The notes: generated by a model not told the origin, from the letters alone. Shown: positions 28,513 through 35,817, counted from the stretch's first letter. The stretch is 64,000 nt of DNA from Winogradskyella algicola (GCF_005869935.1 NZ_SZQF01000004.1:124001-188000), one strand, 5' to 3'. A program made the numbers and translations.

Positions 28513-29364
28513 TTACTTTATTTTATAGAGTCCTAAGGCTTTTTTAAACTTTTTACTAGCAAGAACATAATTAACGTAGAGCTTATTTTTTAGGCTTAAT
28601 TTTCGCCATTTTTTATGAGGAATAATCTCTTTAGATATTTTTTCTTCAATAGTTTTAGATACTATAAACTTAGTTTTTATAACGTCCCAATCTACATTGT
28701 CATAACCATCAAATTCATTGACTTTATTTTTTTCATGAATAATAGACATCCAAAGACGTTTGTTAGCAACTTCAATACGTCTAGATTCTTTTTTCCACAT
28801 ATTATGATCGCTAAACCAAACTGTTTTTGGTGCTTCATTTTTTTCAATAAGACTGATAAAAGGATTAAAAATATGCTCTTTTTTACCCAACATTATATCT
28901 GGTGAAATTTGAAGCGAATAGCCTTTTAATATATCTATTGCCATAAAATCTTGAGACTTAAATTGAGATTGAATTGAAGCAATATAATCTTTATGAATAC
29001 AATCATCATTATCTATACGAGAGGTAATTATATACGGAGATTCATTACTGTCTTCAGTAATATAATCTTTTATGGAACAATGAAAAGCATCCATACCGTC
29101 AATATAGAATGATTTAAAGTGAGGGTAGGGTTTTAGTAAAGTTTCTATTTCATCCTTAAAATCAGAATCTGTACTTGTGTCAAAGAACAATAGCCATTTA
29201 AAATTTGTGTTGGTTTGACTTGCCACAGATGGTAAACAAAAATTACTAAAAAGACCAATACGGTGTTTCATCCACTCGCGCGTTAATAAGGTTTCGTTAT
29301 TCTTAGTAACTTCCCAGTTTTTGTTTTTAAGATTAAAACGCGTAATAAGATAATGTTTAAACAT
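28513..29364 (-). CDS. Putative rhamnosyltransferase-like glycosyltransferase (PF11316 type)
   Basis: 283 residues. MFKHYLITRFNLKNKNWEV, LTREWMKHRIGLFSNFCLPS, FKWLLFFD and ITSRIDNDDCIHKDYI are the hallmark blocks of the PF11316 family, where RIDNDD acts as the DxD-type metal/nucleotide-sugar motif. Family members are annotated as putative rhamnosyltransferases, but the sugar is not proven. The Lys-rich C-terminus (NYVLASKKFKKAL) suggests membrane-surface association. A TAAATTTG box lies 20 bases upstream, back to back with the promoter of the divergent kinase gene. Confidence 0.8.
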   Translation of the reverse strand: MFKHYLITRFNLKNKNWEVTKNNETLLTREWMKHRIGLFSNFCLPSVASQTNTNFKWLLFFDTSTDSDFKDEIETLLKPYPHFKSFYIDGMDAFHCSIKDYITEDSNESPYIITSRIDNDDCIHKDYIASIQSQFKSQDFMAIDILKGYSLQISPDIMLGKKEHIFNPFISLIEKNEAPKTVWFSDHNMWKKESRRIEVANKRLWMSIIHEKNKVNEFDGYDNVDWDVIKTKFIVSKTIEEKISKEIIPHKKWRKLSLKNKLYVNYVLASKKFKKALGLYKIK

Positions 29365-29384
29365 GCTGTAGTATTAGTTGCAGG

Positions 29385-29392
29385 CAAATTTA
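29385..29392 (-). promoter_or_regulatory. -7 element for the PF11316-type gene
   Basis: Minus strand TAAATTTG, 20 bases before the ATG at 29364. With the plus-strand box at 29407 it makes a divergent promoter pair in a 72-base gap. Confidence 0.45.
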
Positions 29393-29406
29393 AAGAATTA
29401 AATAGC

Positions 29407-29414
29407 TACTTTTG
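29407..29414 (+). promoter_or_regulatory. -7 element for the Kdo-kinase-like gene
   Basis: TACTTTTG, perfect TAnnTTTG, 22 bases before the ATG at 29437. The nearest TTG upstream is 26 bases away, longer than the usual spacing. Confidence 0.5.
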
Positions 29415-29436
29415 CATACTAAGTTAATAGCAATAT

Positions 29437-30210
29437 ATGTCTGTAACAATTAAAATTCATAAAGATTCTAAACTTACTAAGTCCACTGTTTTATCTACAC
29501 TCGATAATTTTGAGCATCATGGAGAACTTATAGGTACAGGTTACAGAAACGTTATTAAGATTCTTGATATTGAAGGTGAACGCTATAATATCAAAGGGTT
29601 TAAAGTACCTAATTTGGTGAATAAGATTGTTTATCGTTTTTTTAGAAAAAGTAAAGCAGAACGTTCTTTTTTATATGCTGAGCGTTTATTAAAAAGCAGA
29701 ATTTTAACACCAAAGCCAGAAGCTTACATTGAGTATAAATCCTTGTTTTTTTTTGGAAAAAGCTATTACATAAGTAAGCAATTAGAATACGATTTTACCA
29801 TAAGAAAACTCATTGACGAGCCTGAGTGTGATGATTACGATAATATCCTTAGGCAGTTTACACAATTCACTTTCAAGTTACACGAAAAAGGCATACACTT
29901 TTTAGATCATTCACCAGGAAATACTTTAATCAAAAAAACAGATTCTGGTTACGACTTTTATTTGGTAGATCTTAATAGAATGAACTTTAAAACGCTAACG
30001 TATGATGAGCGATTAGCAAATTTTGCACGCTTATCTCCAAAAGATTATATGCTAGATATAATAAGTGATGAATATGCCAAGCTTATAAATAAACCGCACG
30101 AAGAGGTTAAAGAGAGAATGTACTTTTTTTCTAATAAATTTTCTTCTGGTTTTAAGAAAAAAGAGGCTTTTAAAAAGAAGTATTATTTCTGGCGAAAAAA
30201 GAAAAACTAA
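29437..30210 (+). CDS. Lipopolysaccharide kinase (Kdo/WaaP-like) family protein
   Basis: 257 residues. The fold is an atypical small-molecule kinase: a Gly-rich start (GTGYRNVIKI), a Lys strand (YNIKGFKVP), a catalytic loop HEKGIHFLDHSPGNTL (about 150-165, Asp and Asn in the kinase places) and a metal-binding Asp in YLVDLNRMNF. This is the Kdo kinase / WaaP group, which phosphorylates the inner core of lipopolysaccharide. It is divergent from the PF11316-type gene and converges on a GT2 gene, their stop codons overlapping within CTAA (30207-30210). The location among glycosyltransferases supports a lipopolysaccharide role. Confidence 0.83.
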   Translation: MSVTIKIHKDSKLTKSTVLSTLDNFEHHGELIGTGYRNVIKILDIEGERYNIKGFKVPNLVNKIVYRFFRKSKAERSFLYAERLLKSRILTPKPEAYIEYKSLFFFGKSYYISKQLEYDFTIRKLIDEPECDDYDNILRQFTQFTFKLHEKGIHFLDHSPGNTLIKKTDSGYDFYLVDLNRMNFKTLTYDERLANFARLSPKDYMLDIISDEYAKLINKPHEEVKERMYFFSNKFSSGFKKKEAFKKKYYFWRKKKN

Positions 30211-30968
30211 ATTTTCTTTTTATAAATCTCACGCAACTTCGAGTACTTCAAAAAAGTAATGTTTGCAGTCTGTACACAGATTACAAAGCCGTTAAAACCA
30301 TCTAAAATTCCAAGTCTTAAAATATAAGATTTAAAAAATGCCCAAGTCGGATTCCAAACTATTTTCCAGATAGGAGCCGTTTTACCTTTGTCATAATAAG
30401 CCTTGGCTGCAATTGTAGAGAAATGTTCGGTTTTTTTATTGAATTCAGAATAAGTTTGGTACGTCCAATGAAGAATGTCTCCTTTTAAATGTCCACTTTT
30501 GGTCTTATTATCATAAAACTGAACATTATCATGCGGATTAATCCCTGTCCATTTAGCTTTTGTTTTGTCGAAAACACGTAATTTTCTGTTAGGATACCAA
30601 TCGCTGTGTTTTATCCATTGACCGCAAAAATTATTATAACGGTTGGCATAATATCCATCAAAAACCCAGTTGTTTTTTAGCTCAATTATAGATTTTTGAA
30701 GTTCATCAGAAAGTGCCTCATCACCATCAAGAGAAACAACATGGTTGTATGTAGCTTGGTTTAGTGCAAAGTTCTTTTGCTCTATGTAGCCTAAAAACTT
30801 TTGCTCAATAAAAGTTACATTATATTTTAGGCAAATAGCTTTGGTATTATCGGTAGAGTAGGAATCAACAACAACAATTTCGTCAACAACATTAACTAAG
30901 GATTGTAAACATCGCTCAATATTTCGTTCTTCATTAAAGGTAATAATAACACCAGAGAGTTTTAGCAT
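30207..30968 (-). CDS. Glycosyltransferase family 2 (WaaE/KdtX-like)
   Basis: 253 residues from the ATG at 30968. An ATG at 31022 in the same frame would overlap the divergent gene and adds a non-homologous tail, so I prefer the shorter form starting MLKLSGVIITFNEERNIERC. The GT-A motifs are VVDSYSTDNT and SLDGDEAL (DxD). NFCGQWIKHSDWYPNRKLRV is a block typical of lipopolysaccharide core GT2 enzymes of the WaaE/KdtX type. Likely transfers a core sugar at the inner membrane. It converges with the Kdo-kinase-like gene with overlapping stops. Confidence 0.85.
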   Translation of the reverse strand: MLKLSGVIITFNEERNIERCLQSLVNVVDEIVVVDSYSTDNTKAICLKYNVTFIEQKFLGYIEQKNFALNQATYNHVVSLDGDEALSDELQKSIIELKNNWVFDGYYANRYNNFCGQWIKHSDWYPNRKLRVFDKTKAKWTGINPHDNVQFYDNKTKSGHLKGDILHWTYQTYSEFNKKTEHFSTIAAKAYYDKGKTAPIWKIVWNPTWAFFKSYILRLGILDGFNGFVICVQTANITFLKYSKLREIYKKKI

Positions 30969-30996
30969 AGTTGTGATTTCACTGCTGTAAAAATAG

Positions 30997-31004
30997 TATT
31001 TTTG
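30997..31004 (+). promoter_or_regulatory. -7 element immediately before the first tandem GT2 gene
   Basis: TATTTTTG, perfect TAnnTTTG, with only 5 bases to the ATG at 31010. A TTG at 30971-30973 lies 23 bases upstream, at the upper limit of -33 spacing. Expected transcription start is at or next to the ATG. Confidence 0.5.
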
Positions 31005-31009
31005 TGCTA

Positions 31010-31831
31010 ATGAAATCATCACTAAAGGCTTCAGTTATCATAAGCACTTACAACCAGCCAAAATGGTTAGCGTTGGTGTTGCATAGTTATGGTATTCAAA
31101 CAGAACCTAATTTCGAATTAATCATAGCCGATGATGGTTCTGATGAGAGAACAAAGGCTGTGATTGATGAGTTTTCTAAGCAGTCAAGCATTGATGTTAC
31201 TCATGTATGGCAGGAGGATGAAGGCTTTCAGAAAACCAAAATTCTTAATAAGGCTATTATGGCTTCAAATTCAGAATATCTCATATTTACAGATGGTGAT
31301 TGTATTGCAAGAGAAGATTTTGTAGCAACACATTTAAAGTTGAAGCAAACGAATTGTGCACTATCAGGAGGGTATTTCAAGTTATCTGACAAAATATCTC
31401 AAATTATTACTAAAGAGATCATAGATTGCCAAAAATGTTTCGATAAACAGTGGCTTATAATCAAAGGTCAACCCAAAAGTTTTAAGCTAAATAAGTTAAC
31501 TAAGTCTAAAGTTAAAGCAAACCTTTTAAATATATTAACACCCACAAAAGCTACTTTTGATGGTATGAATGTGTCTTGTTACAAAAGCGATATTTTAGCT
31601 GTAAATGGTTTTGATGAACGTATGCAATATGGAGGTGAAGATCGGGAATTAGGCGAGCGTATGATGAACAATGGTGTAAGATTCAAGCAAGTGAGGTATA
31701 GCACTATTTGCGTACATTTGCGTCACGAAAGACCTTATAAAAACGAAGAAGCAGAGACTTTAAATCTGAAAATTCGAAAAGAAACAAAAAAAAATAAATC
31801 AACATATACCAAGTTCGGTATTAAGAGATAA
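31010..31831 (+). CDS. Glycosyltransferase family 2, galactosyltransferase-type C-terminus
   Basis: 273 residues from the ATG at 31010; a GTG at 31004 is in frame but lies inside the -7 box. The GT-A core has STYNQPKWLALVLHS, IIADDGSDERTK and FTDGDCIAREDF (DxD). The C-terminal part (NVSCYKSDILAVNGFDERMQ, GGEDRELGERM) is the Glyco_transf_7C-like acceptor region. Followed after 7 bases by a close paralogue, so the two form a tandem duplicate pair. Probably part of lipopolysaccharide core or O-unit assembly; substrate unknown. Confidence 0.88.
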   Translation: MKSSLKASVIISTYNQPKWLALVLHSYGIQTEPNFELIIADDGSDERTKAVIDEFSKQSSIDVTHVWQEDEGFQKTKILNKAIMASNSEYLIFTDGDCIAREDFVATHLKLKQTNCALSGGYFKLSDKISQIITKEIIDCQKCFDKQWLIIKGQPKSFKLNKLTKSKVKANLLNILTPTKATFDGMNVSCYKSDILAVNGFDERMQYGGEDRELGERMMNNGVRFKQVRYSTICVHLRHERPYKNEEAETLNLKIRKETKKNKSTYTKFGIKR

Positions 31832-31838
31832 AAAATTC

Positions 31839-32660
31839 ATGGCGTTACCAAAAATTACAGTCATTATTGCTACTTACAATAAAACCGATTGGTTAGAGAA
31901 GGTGCTGTATGGCTATAGTGTACAAACCTACAAAGACTTTGATGTTATTATAGCAGATGATGGTTCTACAGAAGAAACCAAAAATTTAATTGATAAGTTT
32001 AAACAAGACTATCCTGTAGAAATTACGCACGCATGGCATGAAGACAAAGGGTACAGACGCCAAAAAATTTTAAATGAAGCCATTGTAATGGCTAAGCACG
32101 ATTATATTTTATTTACAGATGGAGATTGTATTCCACGTGAAGATTTTGTAGAAACTCATGCTAAACATGCCGAAAAAGGCTACTTTTTGTCTGGAGGCTA
32201 CTGTAAACTTCCAATGGATATTAGCAAAACTATTGCTGAAGATGATATAAAATCTAAGCGTTGTTTTGATGTTAAATGGCTTAAAGAGCAAGGTGAGTTG
32301 AGTGGAAAAAACAAACTAAAGCTCTCTGTAAAAAACAGCCTGGCAGACTTCTTGGATGTGGTAACTCCAACAGGTGCTACATTTAATAACTGTAATTCCT
32401 CAGCATGGAAGTCTGATTTAATTGCAATCAATGGTTATGACGAACGTATGCAATATGGTGGGCCAGATAGGGAATTGGGTGAACGTTTGGTAAACAACGG
32501 CATTAAAACGAAACAAATACGTTACAAAGCTATTTGTCTGCATCTAGATCATGCACGTGGTTATAAAACACAAGAATCTTTAGATAGAAATTTAGCCATT
32601 AGAGCTAAGGTGAAAAAAGAAAATTTAAAGTGGACCGAATTCGGTATTAAGAAAGATTAA
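31839..32660 (+). CDS. Glycosyltransferase family 2, tandem paralogue
   Basis: 273 residues, the same length as its upstream partner. Motifs: IATYNKTDWLEKVLYG, IIADDGSTEETKN, FTDGDCIPREDF, and NSSAWKSDLIAINGYDERMQ with GGPDRELGERL. Relative to the first copy the ED of GGED is PD, which may alter acceptor or metal contacts. A 7-base gap links the two genes. Its stop and that of the convergent GT9 gene both lie inside a perfect 10-bp inverted repeat (32650-32675). Confidence 0.88.
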   Translation: MALPKITVIIATYNKTDWLEKVLYGYSVQTYKDFDVIIADDGSTEETKNLIDKFKQDYPVEITHAWHEDKGYRRQKILNEAIVMAKHDYILFTDGDCIPREDFVETHAKHAEKGYFLSGGYCKLPMDISKTIAEDDIKSKRCFDVKWLKEQGELSGKNKLKLSVKNSLADFLDVVTPTGATFNNCNSSAWKSDLIAINGYDERMQYGGPDRELGERLVNNGIKTKQIRYKAICLHLDHARGYKTQESLDRNLAIRAKVKKENLKWTEFGIKKD

Positions 32661-32675
32661 GCCTATAATCTTTCT
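32650..32675. other. Perfect hairpin holding two convergent stop codons
   Basis: AGAAAGATTA and TAATCTTTCT form a perfect 10-bp stem with a 6-base loop. It contains the stop of the GT2 gene (32658-32660) and the stop of the GT9 gene (32663-32665). No T-run follows on either strand. Confidence 0.5.
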
Positions 32676-33727
32676 AAAAATTTAACCAAGCCTTCCTCAA
32701 AAAGAGAAGGTTTAAATTTTAAATACAAATCGGAAGCTTTAGATTTTAATTCTTTTGGGTGCTTTATATCTAAATATGGCTGATTGTCATAATCTTTTAG
32801 ATGAACCGAAACGTGCTTTATACCATCATCAAACATATTCCAAGCTTCTTTTTTTATCCAAGCAGAAAAAATAGTAAATGTTGGAATGTTCAAAGCTTTC
32901 GCCATGTTTATGGCACCTCCTTCATTTCCTATTAGTGCATCACAATGCTGTGTTATGGCTAAAAAATCTCTCAAACTTTTACCGAAAATATTAAAATGAA
33001 TGTGCTGTTGAGTTTTGGGGTTGCACAAATCTAAGATAGTTTTTGCATCAGCTTCTTGTTTTGGTATATAATTGAATAAAATCTGGCTTTCGGGTTGAGT
33101 TGTTACGATTGTATCAATTACAGAAGCCATATAATCAAACGGATATGTTTTGTTAGATCCACTGCCTAAAACACCAATCATATATAGTGGTTTGTTAGTG
33201 TCAATGTTATTTGATTCTAAAAATGCTTGGGCTTTAGATTCTTCCGCTTTAGTAAGATATATTTTGGGTCTTACTATTTTGCTGCTGTCTATATCTATAG
33301 GCTGCAGTAGTTGCAGTCGATTTTCTATGGCCAAACCTGCATTAGTATCTGCTTTGGCCTTGTGTTTGTATAGATGCGTGTATAATAACTTATTTTTGCC
33401 TTTATCTATAGAAATTTTAATTTTCGCTTTAGAAAATAAAGTAATGAGGTTACTCGATAATTTAGAGTAAACATCTATAACAACATCATAATTTTCTTTT
33501 CGAAGTTGTTTAGCAAGCTTAAAAAGTTTCAGTTTACTTTTTTCGTGTTCTGGAGTAAAAAACTGAACCTTATCTATATGAGGGTTTTGATCTACAACAG
33601 GAAATGTGTGCGTATTTATAAGGTAATGCAATTCTGCATCAGGATAGTGATGTTTAATGGCTTCAAACAAAATGCTCGAAGCCAAAACATCGCCAATCAT
33701 TTTTTGCTGTATAATTAGAATTTTCAA
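32663..33727 (-). CDS. Glycosyltransferase family 9 (heptosyltransferase-like)
   Basis: 354 residues. Opens MKILIIQQKMIGDVLASSIL, the GT9 acceptor-domain start with the conserved Asp; YMIGVLGSGSNKTYPFDYMA begins the donor domain, and LIGNEGGAINMAKALNIPTF is the ADP-heptose-binding block (usually GxDTGPMHLA). It resembles ADP-heptose:LPS heptosyltransferases; here NEGG replaces the DTG core, a common variant in Bacteroidota. Last gene on the right of the glycan locus. The 123 bases upstream hold an inverted-repeat element. Confidence 0.87.
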   Translation of the reverse strand: MKILIIQQKMIGDVLASSILFEAIKHHYPDAELHYLINTHTFPVVDQNPHIDKVQFFTPEHEKSKLKLFKLAKQLRKENYDVVIDVYSKLSSNLITLFSKAKIKISIDKGKNKLLYTHLYKHKAKADTNAGLAIENRLQLLQPIDIDSSKIVRPKIYLTKAEESKAQAFLESNNIDTNKPLYMIGVLGSGSNKTYPFDYMASVIDTIVTTQPESQILFNYIPKQEADAKTILDLCNPKTQQHIHFNIFGKSLRDFLAITQHCDALIGNEGGAINMAKALNIPTFTIFSAWIKKEAWNMFDDGIKHVSVHLKDYDNQPYLDIKHPKELKSKASDLYLKFKPSLFEEGLVKFLERL

Positions 33728-33744
33728 AGTTTAAGAAACGGTAT

Positions 33745-33857
33745 CGTATAATCGTAAGTTACGGATTAAAGTTAAAATAATTTTCGTTTAAGTACTTACG
33801 CGCGCAATTCCGAGTGAATTCGGACGTAGTCGAATCCGCCGTAGTTGCGATTATACG
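33745..33857. repeat. Imperfect inverted repeat with GC-rich structured centre (attC-like)
   Basis: The left arm 33745-33764 (CGTATAATCGTAAGTTACGG) matches the reverse complement of the right arm 33839-33857 (CGTATAATCGCAACTACGG) with few differences. The 74-base centre is richer in G+C than its surroundings and has smaller hairpins (CCGA facing TCGG; ATTCG facing CGAAT). The right arm contains the nuclease gene's stop codon, and GTTAGGT (33860-33866) next to it fits the GTTRRRY core of integron attC sites. The matching core is not present at the left end. Confidence 0.6.
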
Positions 33858-34552
33858 TTGTTAGGTACTGGCTTTAATTCCATTGACTTTTTAATAGTCT
33901 CAATAACGTTTTCAATTTTTTCTCTAATTTCTTTTCCAGTAAACCTCAAACAAACAAATCCTAAATTTTGTAATTCTCGGTCAATATTTCTGTCACGTAA
34001 TGCTTGATATTCAGTTCTTTCGTGATAAGTGTGTCCATCTGCATATATGCAAATCTTTTTGTCGGAAGTCTCAATGTAAAAATCAGGTAAAGTCAAAATC
34101 GTTTTTCTGTCAACTTGAAATTCTTTCGAATATCCTGTTCCATCTTTTCGTATTCTCCTTTGTAATTCGGAATCAATATTTGAGTTTTTCAAGGCAACGT
34201 AAAGTTTTTGCTCTAAAGGACTTTGGCAAGTATAAATACAATCAAAACAGACTAAATTCTTTTGGGGACAATTTTTGCAAATTTTTTCACTCTCTTGATA
34301 GTCAGAGATTTTTTCAGCTTCTTCTATTGAACAATTGAATTTTTCAGCAATTTCTTTAAATCCAAGTACATCATTTAGCTCATTTCTAAACTTGATTAAG
34401 TCTTTTCTATGAGCAATATGTGATAAATCCCATTTTTGATTCTTTTCCTCAATTTGAATTAAGAAGCTTTCACTATATTTATTTTCGTTGAGTCCTCTAA
34501 AAATTTTTCTTTCTTGAAGTATTTTTGAAACTGAGATTGGTATTCTTGCCAT
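33851..34552 (-). CDS. Vsr/DUF559-like PD-(D/E)XK endonuclease fold protein with Cys cluster
   Basis: 233 residues. The C-terminal ~120 residues have the very-short-patch-repair/DUF559 pattern: SPLEQKLYVAL (Glu), TLPDFYIE, ICIYADGHTYHERT (Asp, His) and RDRNIDRELQNLGFVCLRFTG. The N-terminal half is helical with a Cys cluster, CKNCPQKNLVCFDC plus YTC (about 92-110), probably a zinc site. Predicted to cut DNA or RNA; the biological role is unknown. It is a single gene with no methylase beside it, so it is not a classic Vsr. Lone position between conserved genes, and the inverted repeat over its stop codon, suggest horizontal acquisition (inference). Confidence 0.75.
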   Translation of the reverse strand: MARIPISVSKILQERKIFRGLNENKYSESFLIQIEEKNQKWDLSHIAHRKDLIKFRNELNDVLGFKEIAEKFNCSIEEAEKISDYQESEKICKNCPQKNLVCFDCIYTCQSPLEQKLYVALKNSNIDSELQRRIRKDGTGYSKEFQVDRKTILTLPDFYIETSDKKICIYADGHTYHERTEYQALRDRNIDRELQNLGFVCLRFTGKEIREKIENVIETIKKSMELKPVPNNV

Positions 34553-34649
34553 ATTATATTTTCTATTTCAGTTTTTTTAACTTGTGGCTAACTAATTATT
34601 ATTAAATTATATAGAATATTGAATACTGTGACTATGTACTGCCAACTGC

Positions 34650-35465
34650 TTAAACCGCTACATCATACTCGCGTAAAGCATCGTTCAAAGAAGTTTTCTT
34701 ATCTGTACTTTCCTTACGTTTTCCAATAATAAAAGCACAAGGTACTTGGTATTCTCCTGCTGCAAATTTCTTAGTATAACTTCCAGGAATTACTACTGAA
34801 CGCGCAGGCACTCTACCTTTCATTTCTACAGGTTGATCACCTGTTACATCTATAATTTTAGTGCTCATAGTTAATACCACATTAGCACCAAGTACTGCTT
34901 CTTTTTCTACATGTACTCCTTCTACAACAATACAACGGCTACCAATAAAAGCACCATCTTCAATAATAACTGGTGAAGCTTGTAATGGTTCTAAAACACC
35001 ACCAATTCCAACGCCACCAGAAAGGTGTACATTTTTTCCAATCTGAGCACAACTACCAACAGTTGCCCAGGTGTCTACCATTGTACCTTCATCTACATAA
35101 GCGCCAATGTTAACATAACTTGGCATCATAATAACACCTTTAGAGATATAGGCTCCATGTCTTGCTACAGCATGCGGAACAACTCTAATGCCTTTTTCCA
35201 TATAGTTGCGTTTCAATGGTATTTTGTCGTGATATTCAAAAATACCAACCTCGTGTGTTTCCATTTTCTGAATAGGAAAGTAGAGTACAACCGCTTTTTT
35301 AACCCATTCGTTTACTTGCCAGCCATCTTTAGTTGGTTCTGCTACTCTGAGTGTACCAGCGTCAATGAGATCAATAACACTTTTTATAGCATCTATGGTT
35401 ACATGGTTGGTTAACAAAGAACGATCGTCCCAGGCATTTTCTATAACAGTTTGTAGTTGTTTCAT
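34650..35465 (-). CDS. dapD: 2,3,4,5-tetrahydropyridine-2,6-dicarboxylate N-succinyltransferase
   Basis: 271 residues, the normal length. The N-terminal helical part (VIENAWDDRSLL) is followed by a left-handed beta-helix of hexapeptide repeats, with the family blocks PSYVNIGAYVDEGTMVDTWA, VGSCAQIGKNVHLSGGVGIG and AFIGSRCIVVEGV. It succinylates tetrahydrodipicolinate in the lysine/diaminopimelate pathway in the cytoplasm. A TATCTTTG box lies 16 bases before the ATG. It faces away from ruvX across a 365-base interval holding the tandem RNA-like units. Confidence 0.95.
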   Translation of the reverse strand: MKQLQTVIENAWDDRSLLTNHVTIDAIKSVIDLIDAGTLRVAEPTKDGWQVNEWVKKAVVLYFPIQKMETHEVGIFEYHDKIPLKRNYMEKGIRVVPHAVARHGAYISKGVIMMPSYVNIGAYVDEGTMVDTWATVGSCAQIGKNVHLSGGVGIGGVLEPLQASPVIIEDGAFIGSRCIVVEGVHVEKEAVLGANVVLTMSTKIIDVTGDQPVEMKGRVPARSVVIPGSYTKKFAAGEYQVPCAFIIGKRKESTDKKTSLNDALREYDVAV

Positions 35466-35481
35466 GTGTTAAAAATTTCAG

Positions 35482-35489
35482 CAAAGATA
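35482..35489 (-). promoter_or_regulatory. -7 element upstream of dapD
   Basis: Minus strand TATCTTTG, perfect TAnnTTTG, 16 bases before the dapD ATG. Confidence 0.55.
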
Positions 35490-35528
35490 AGGTGTTAAGT
35501 AGCCTTGGTAAAATATTTTTACTAAGAA

Positions 35529-35670
35529 ATGTGACTTAATCCAAAACGCTGTGTCTCAATAACATTAAATGCGATGTAGATTTATTTCATGTAAGTTTAT
35601 CTGAGAATTTAATTAATAGCTAATTACGAAAACTCCTCTCCCCTTAAATTGAGGAGTTTTCTTTTTTTTT
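35529..35670 (+). ncRNA. Candidate small structured RNA, unit 1 of a tandem pair
   Basis: This unit and the next one share ATGTGAC (35529), GTGTCT (35551), GATTTATTT (35579) and an identical 17-base block at 35609-35625. A terminator hairpin begins 3 bases after that block. Between the blocks the unit can fold AGAT (from 35578) against ATCT (near 35600) with an inner stem. The 17-base block itself has AATTA and TAATT arms around ATAGC. No coding frame is conserved between units. No convincing TAnnTTTG promoter was found upstream, so the 5' end is a guess. Confidence 0.55.
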
Positions 35671-35773
35671 GAAAAAAATGTGACCATTTAAAAGATATGG
35701 TGTCTTAATGATGTAATTAACGTGATTTATTTATAGAGGGTAATAAAATCAACGACTTAATTAATAGCTAATT
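35609..35773 (+). repeat. 17-base exact direct repeat (35609-35625 and 35757-35773)
   Basis: TTAATTAATAGCTAATT occurs identically at both positions, 148 bases apart. In both cases a terminator hairpin starts 3 bases later. Confidence 0.8.
35628..35670 (+). terminator. Intrinsic terminator of unit 1
   Basis: GAAAACTCCTC pairs perfectly with GAGGAGTTTTC across a 12-base loop, followed by nine T residues on the plus strand. Confidence 0.85.
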
Positions 35774-35810
35774 CTAAAAACGCTTCTTTTTTATTAAGAA
35801 GCGTTTTTTT
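35678..35810 (+). ncRNA. Candidate small structured RNA, unit 2 of a tandem pair
   Basis: ATGTGAC (35678), GTGTCT (35700, again 22 bases on), GATTTATTT (35724) and the identical 17-base block (35757-35773, 79 bases on versus 80 in unit 1) repeat the layout of unit 1. TGATTT pairs with AAATCA here, where unit 1 pairs different bases at the matching place, so structure seems kept while sequence changes. Ends in its own terminator. A riboswitch-like attenuator for ruvX is an alternative, but ruvX has its own promoter box after this terminator. Confidence 0.55.
35776..35810 (+). terminator. Intrinsic terminator of unit 2
   Basis: AAAAACGCTTCTT pairs with AAGAAGCGTTTTT across a 7-base loop, followed by further T residues. 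Its stem is unrelated in sequence to that of unit 1. Confidence 0.85.
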
Positions 35811-35817
35811 ATTACAC

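Noticed and set aside
29370-29410. TTG -33 boxes for most -7 elements
   Set aside because: Spacing is outside the usual 17-23 bases in nearly all cases, so only the -7 boxes are listed.
33740-33870. Full integron attC site
   Set aside because: Only one end carries a GTTRRRY-type core; no integrase gene or second cassette is in the window. Reported only as attC-like.
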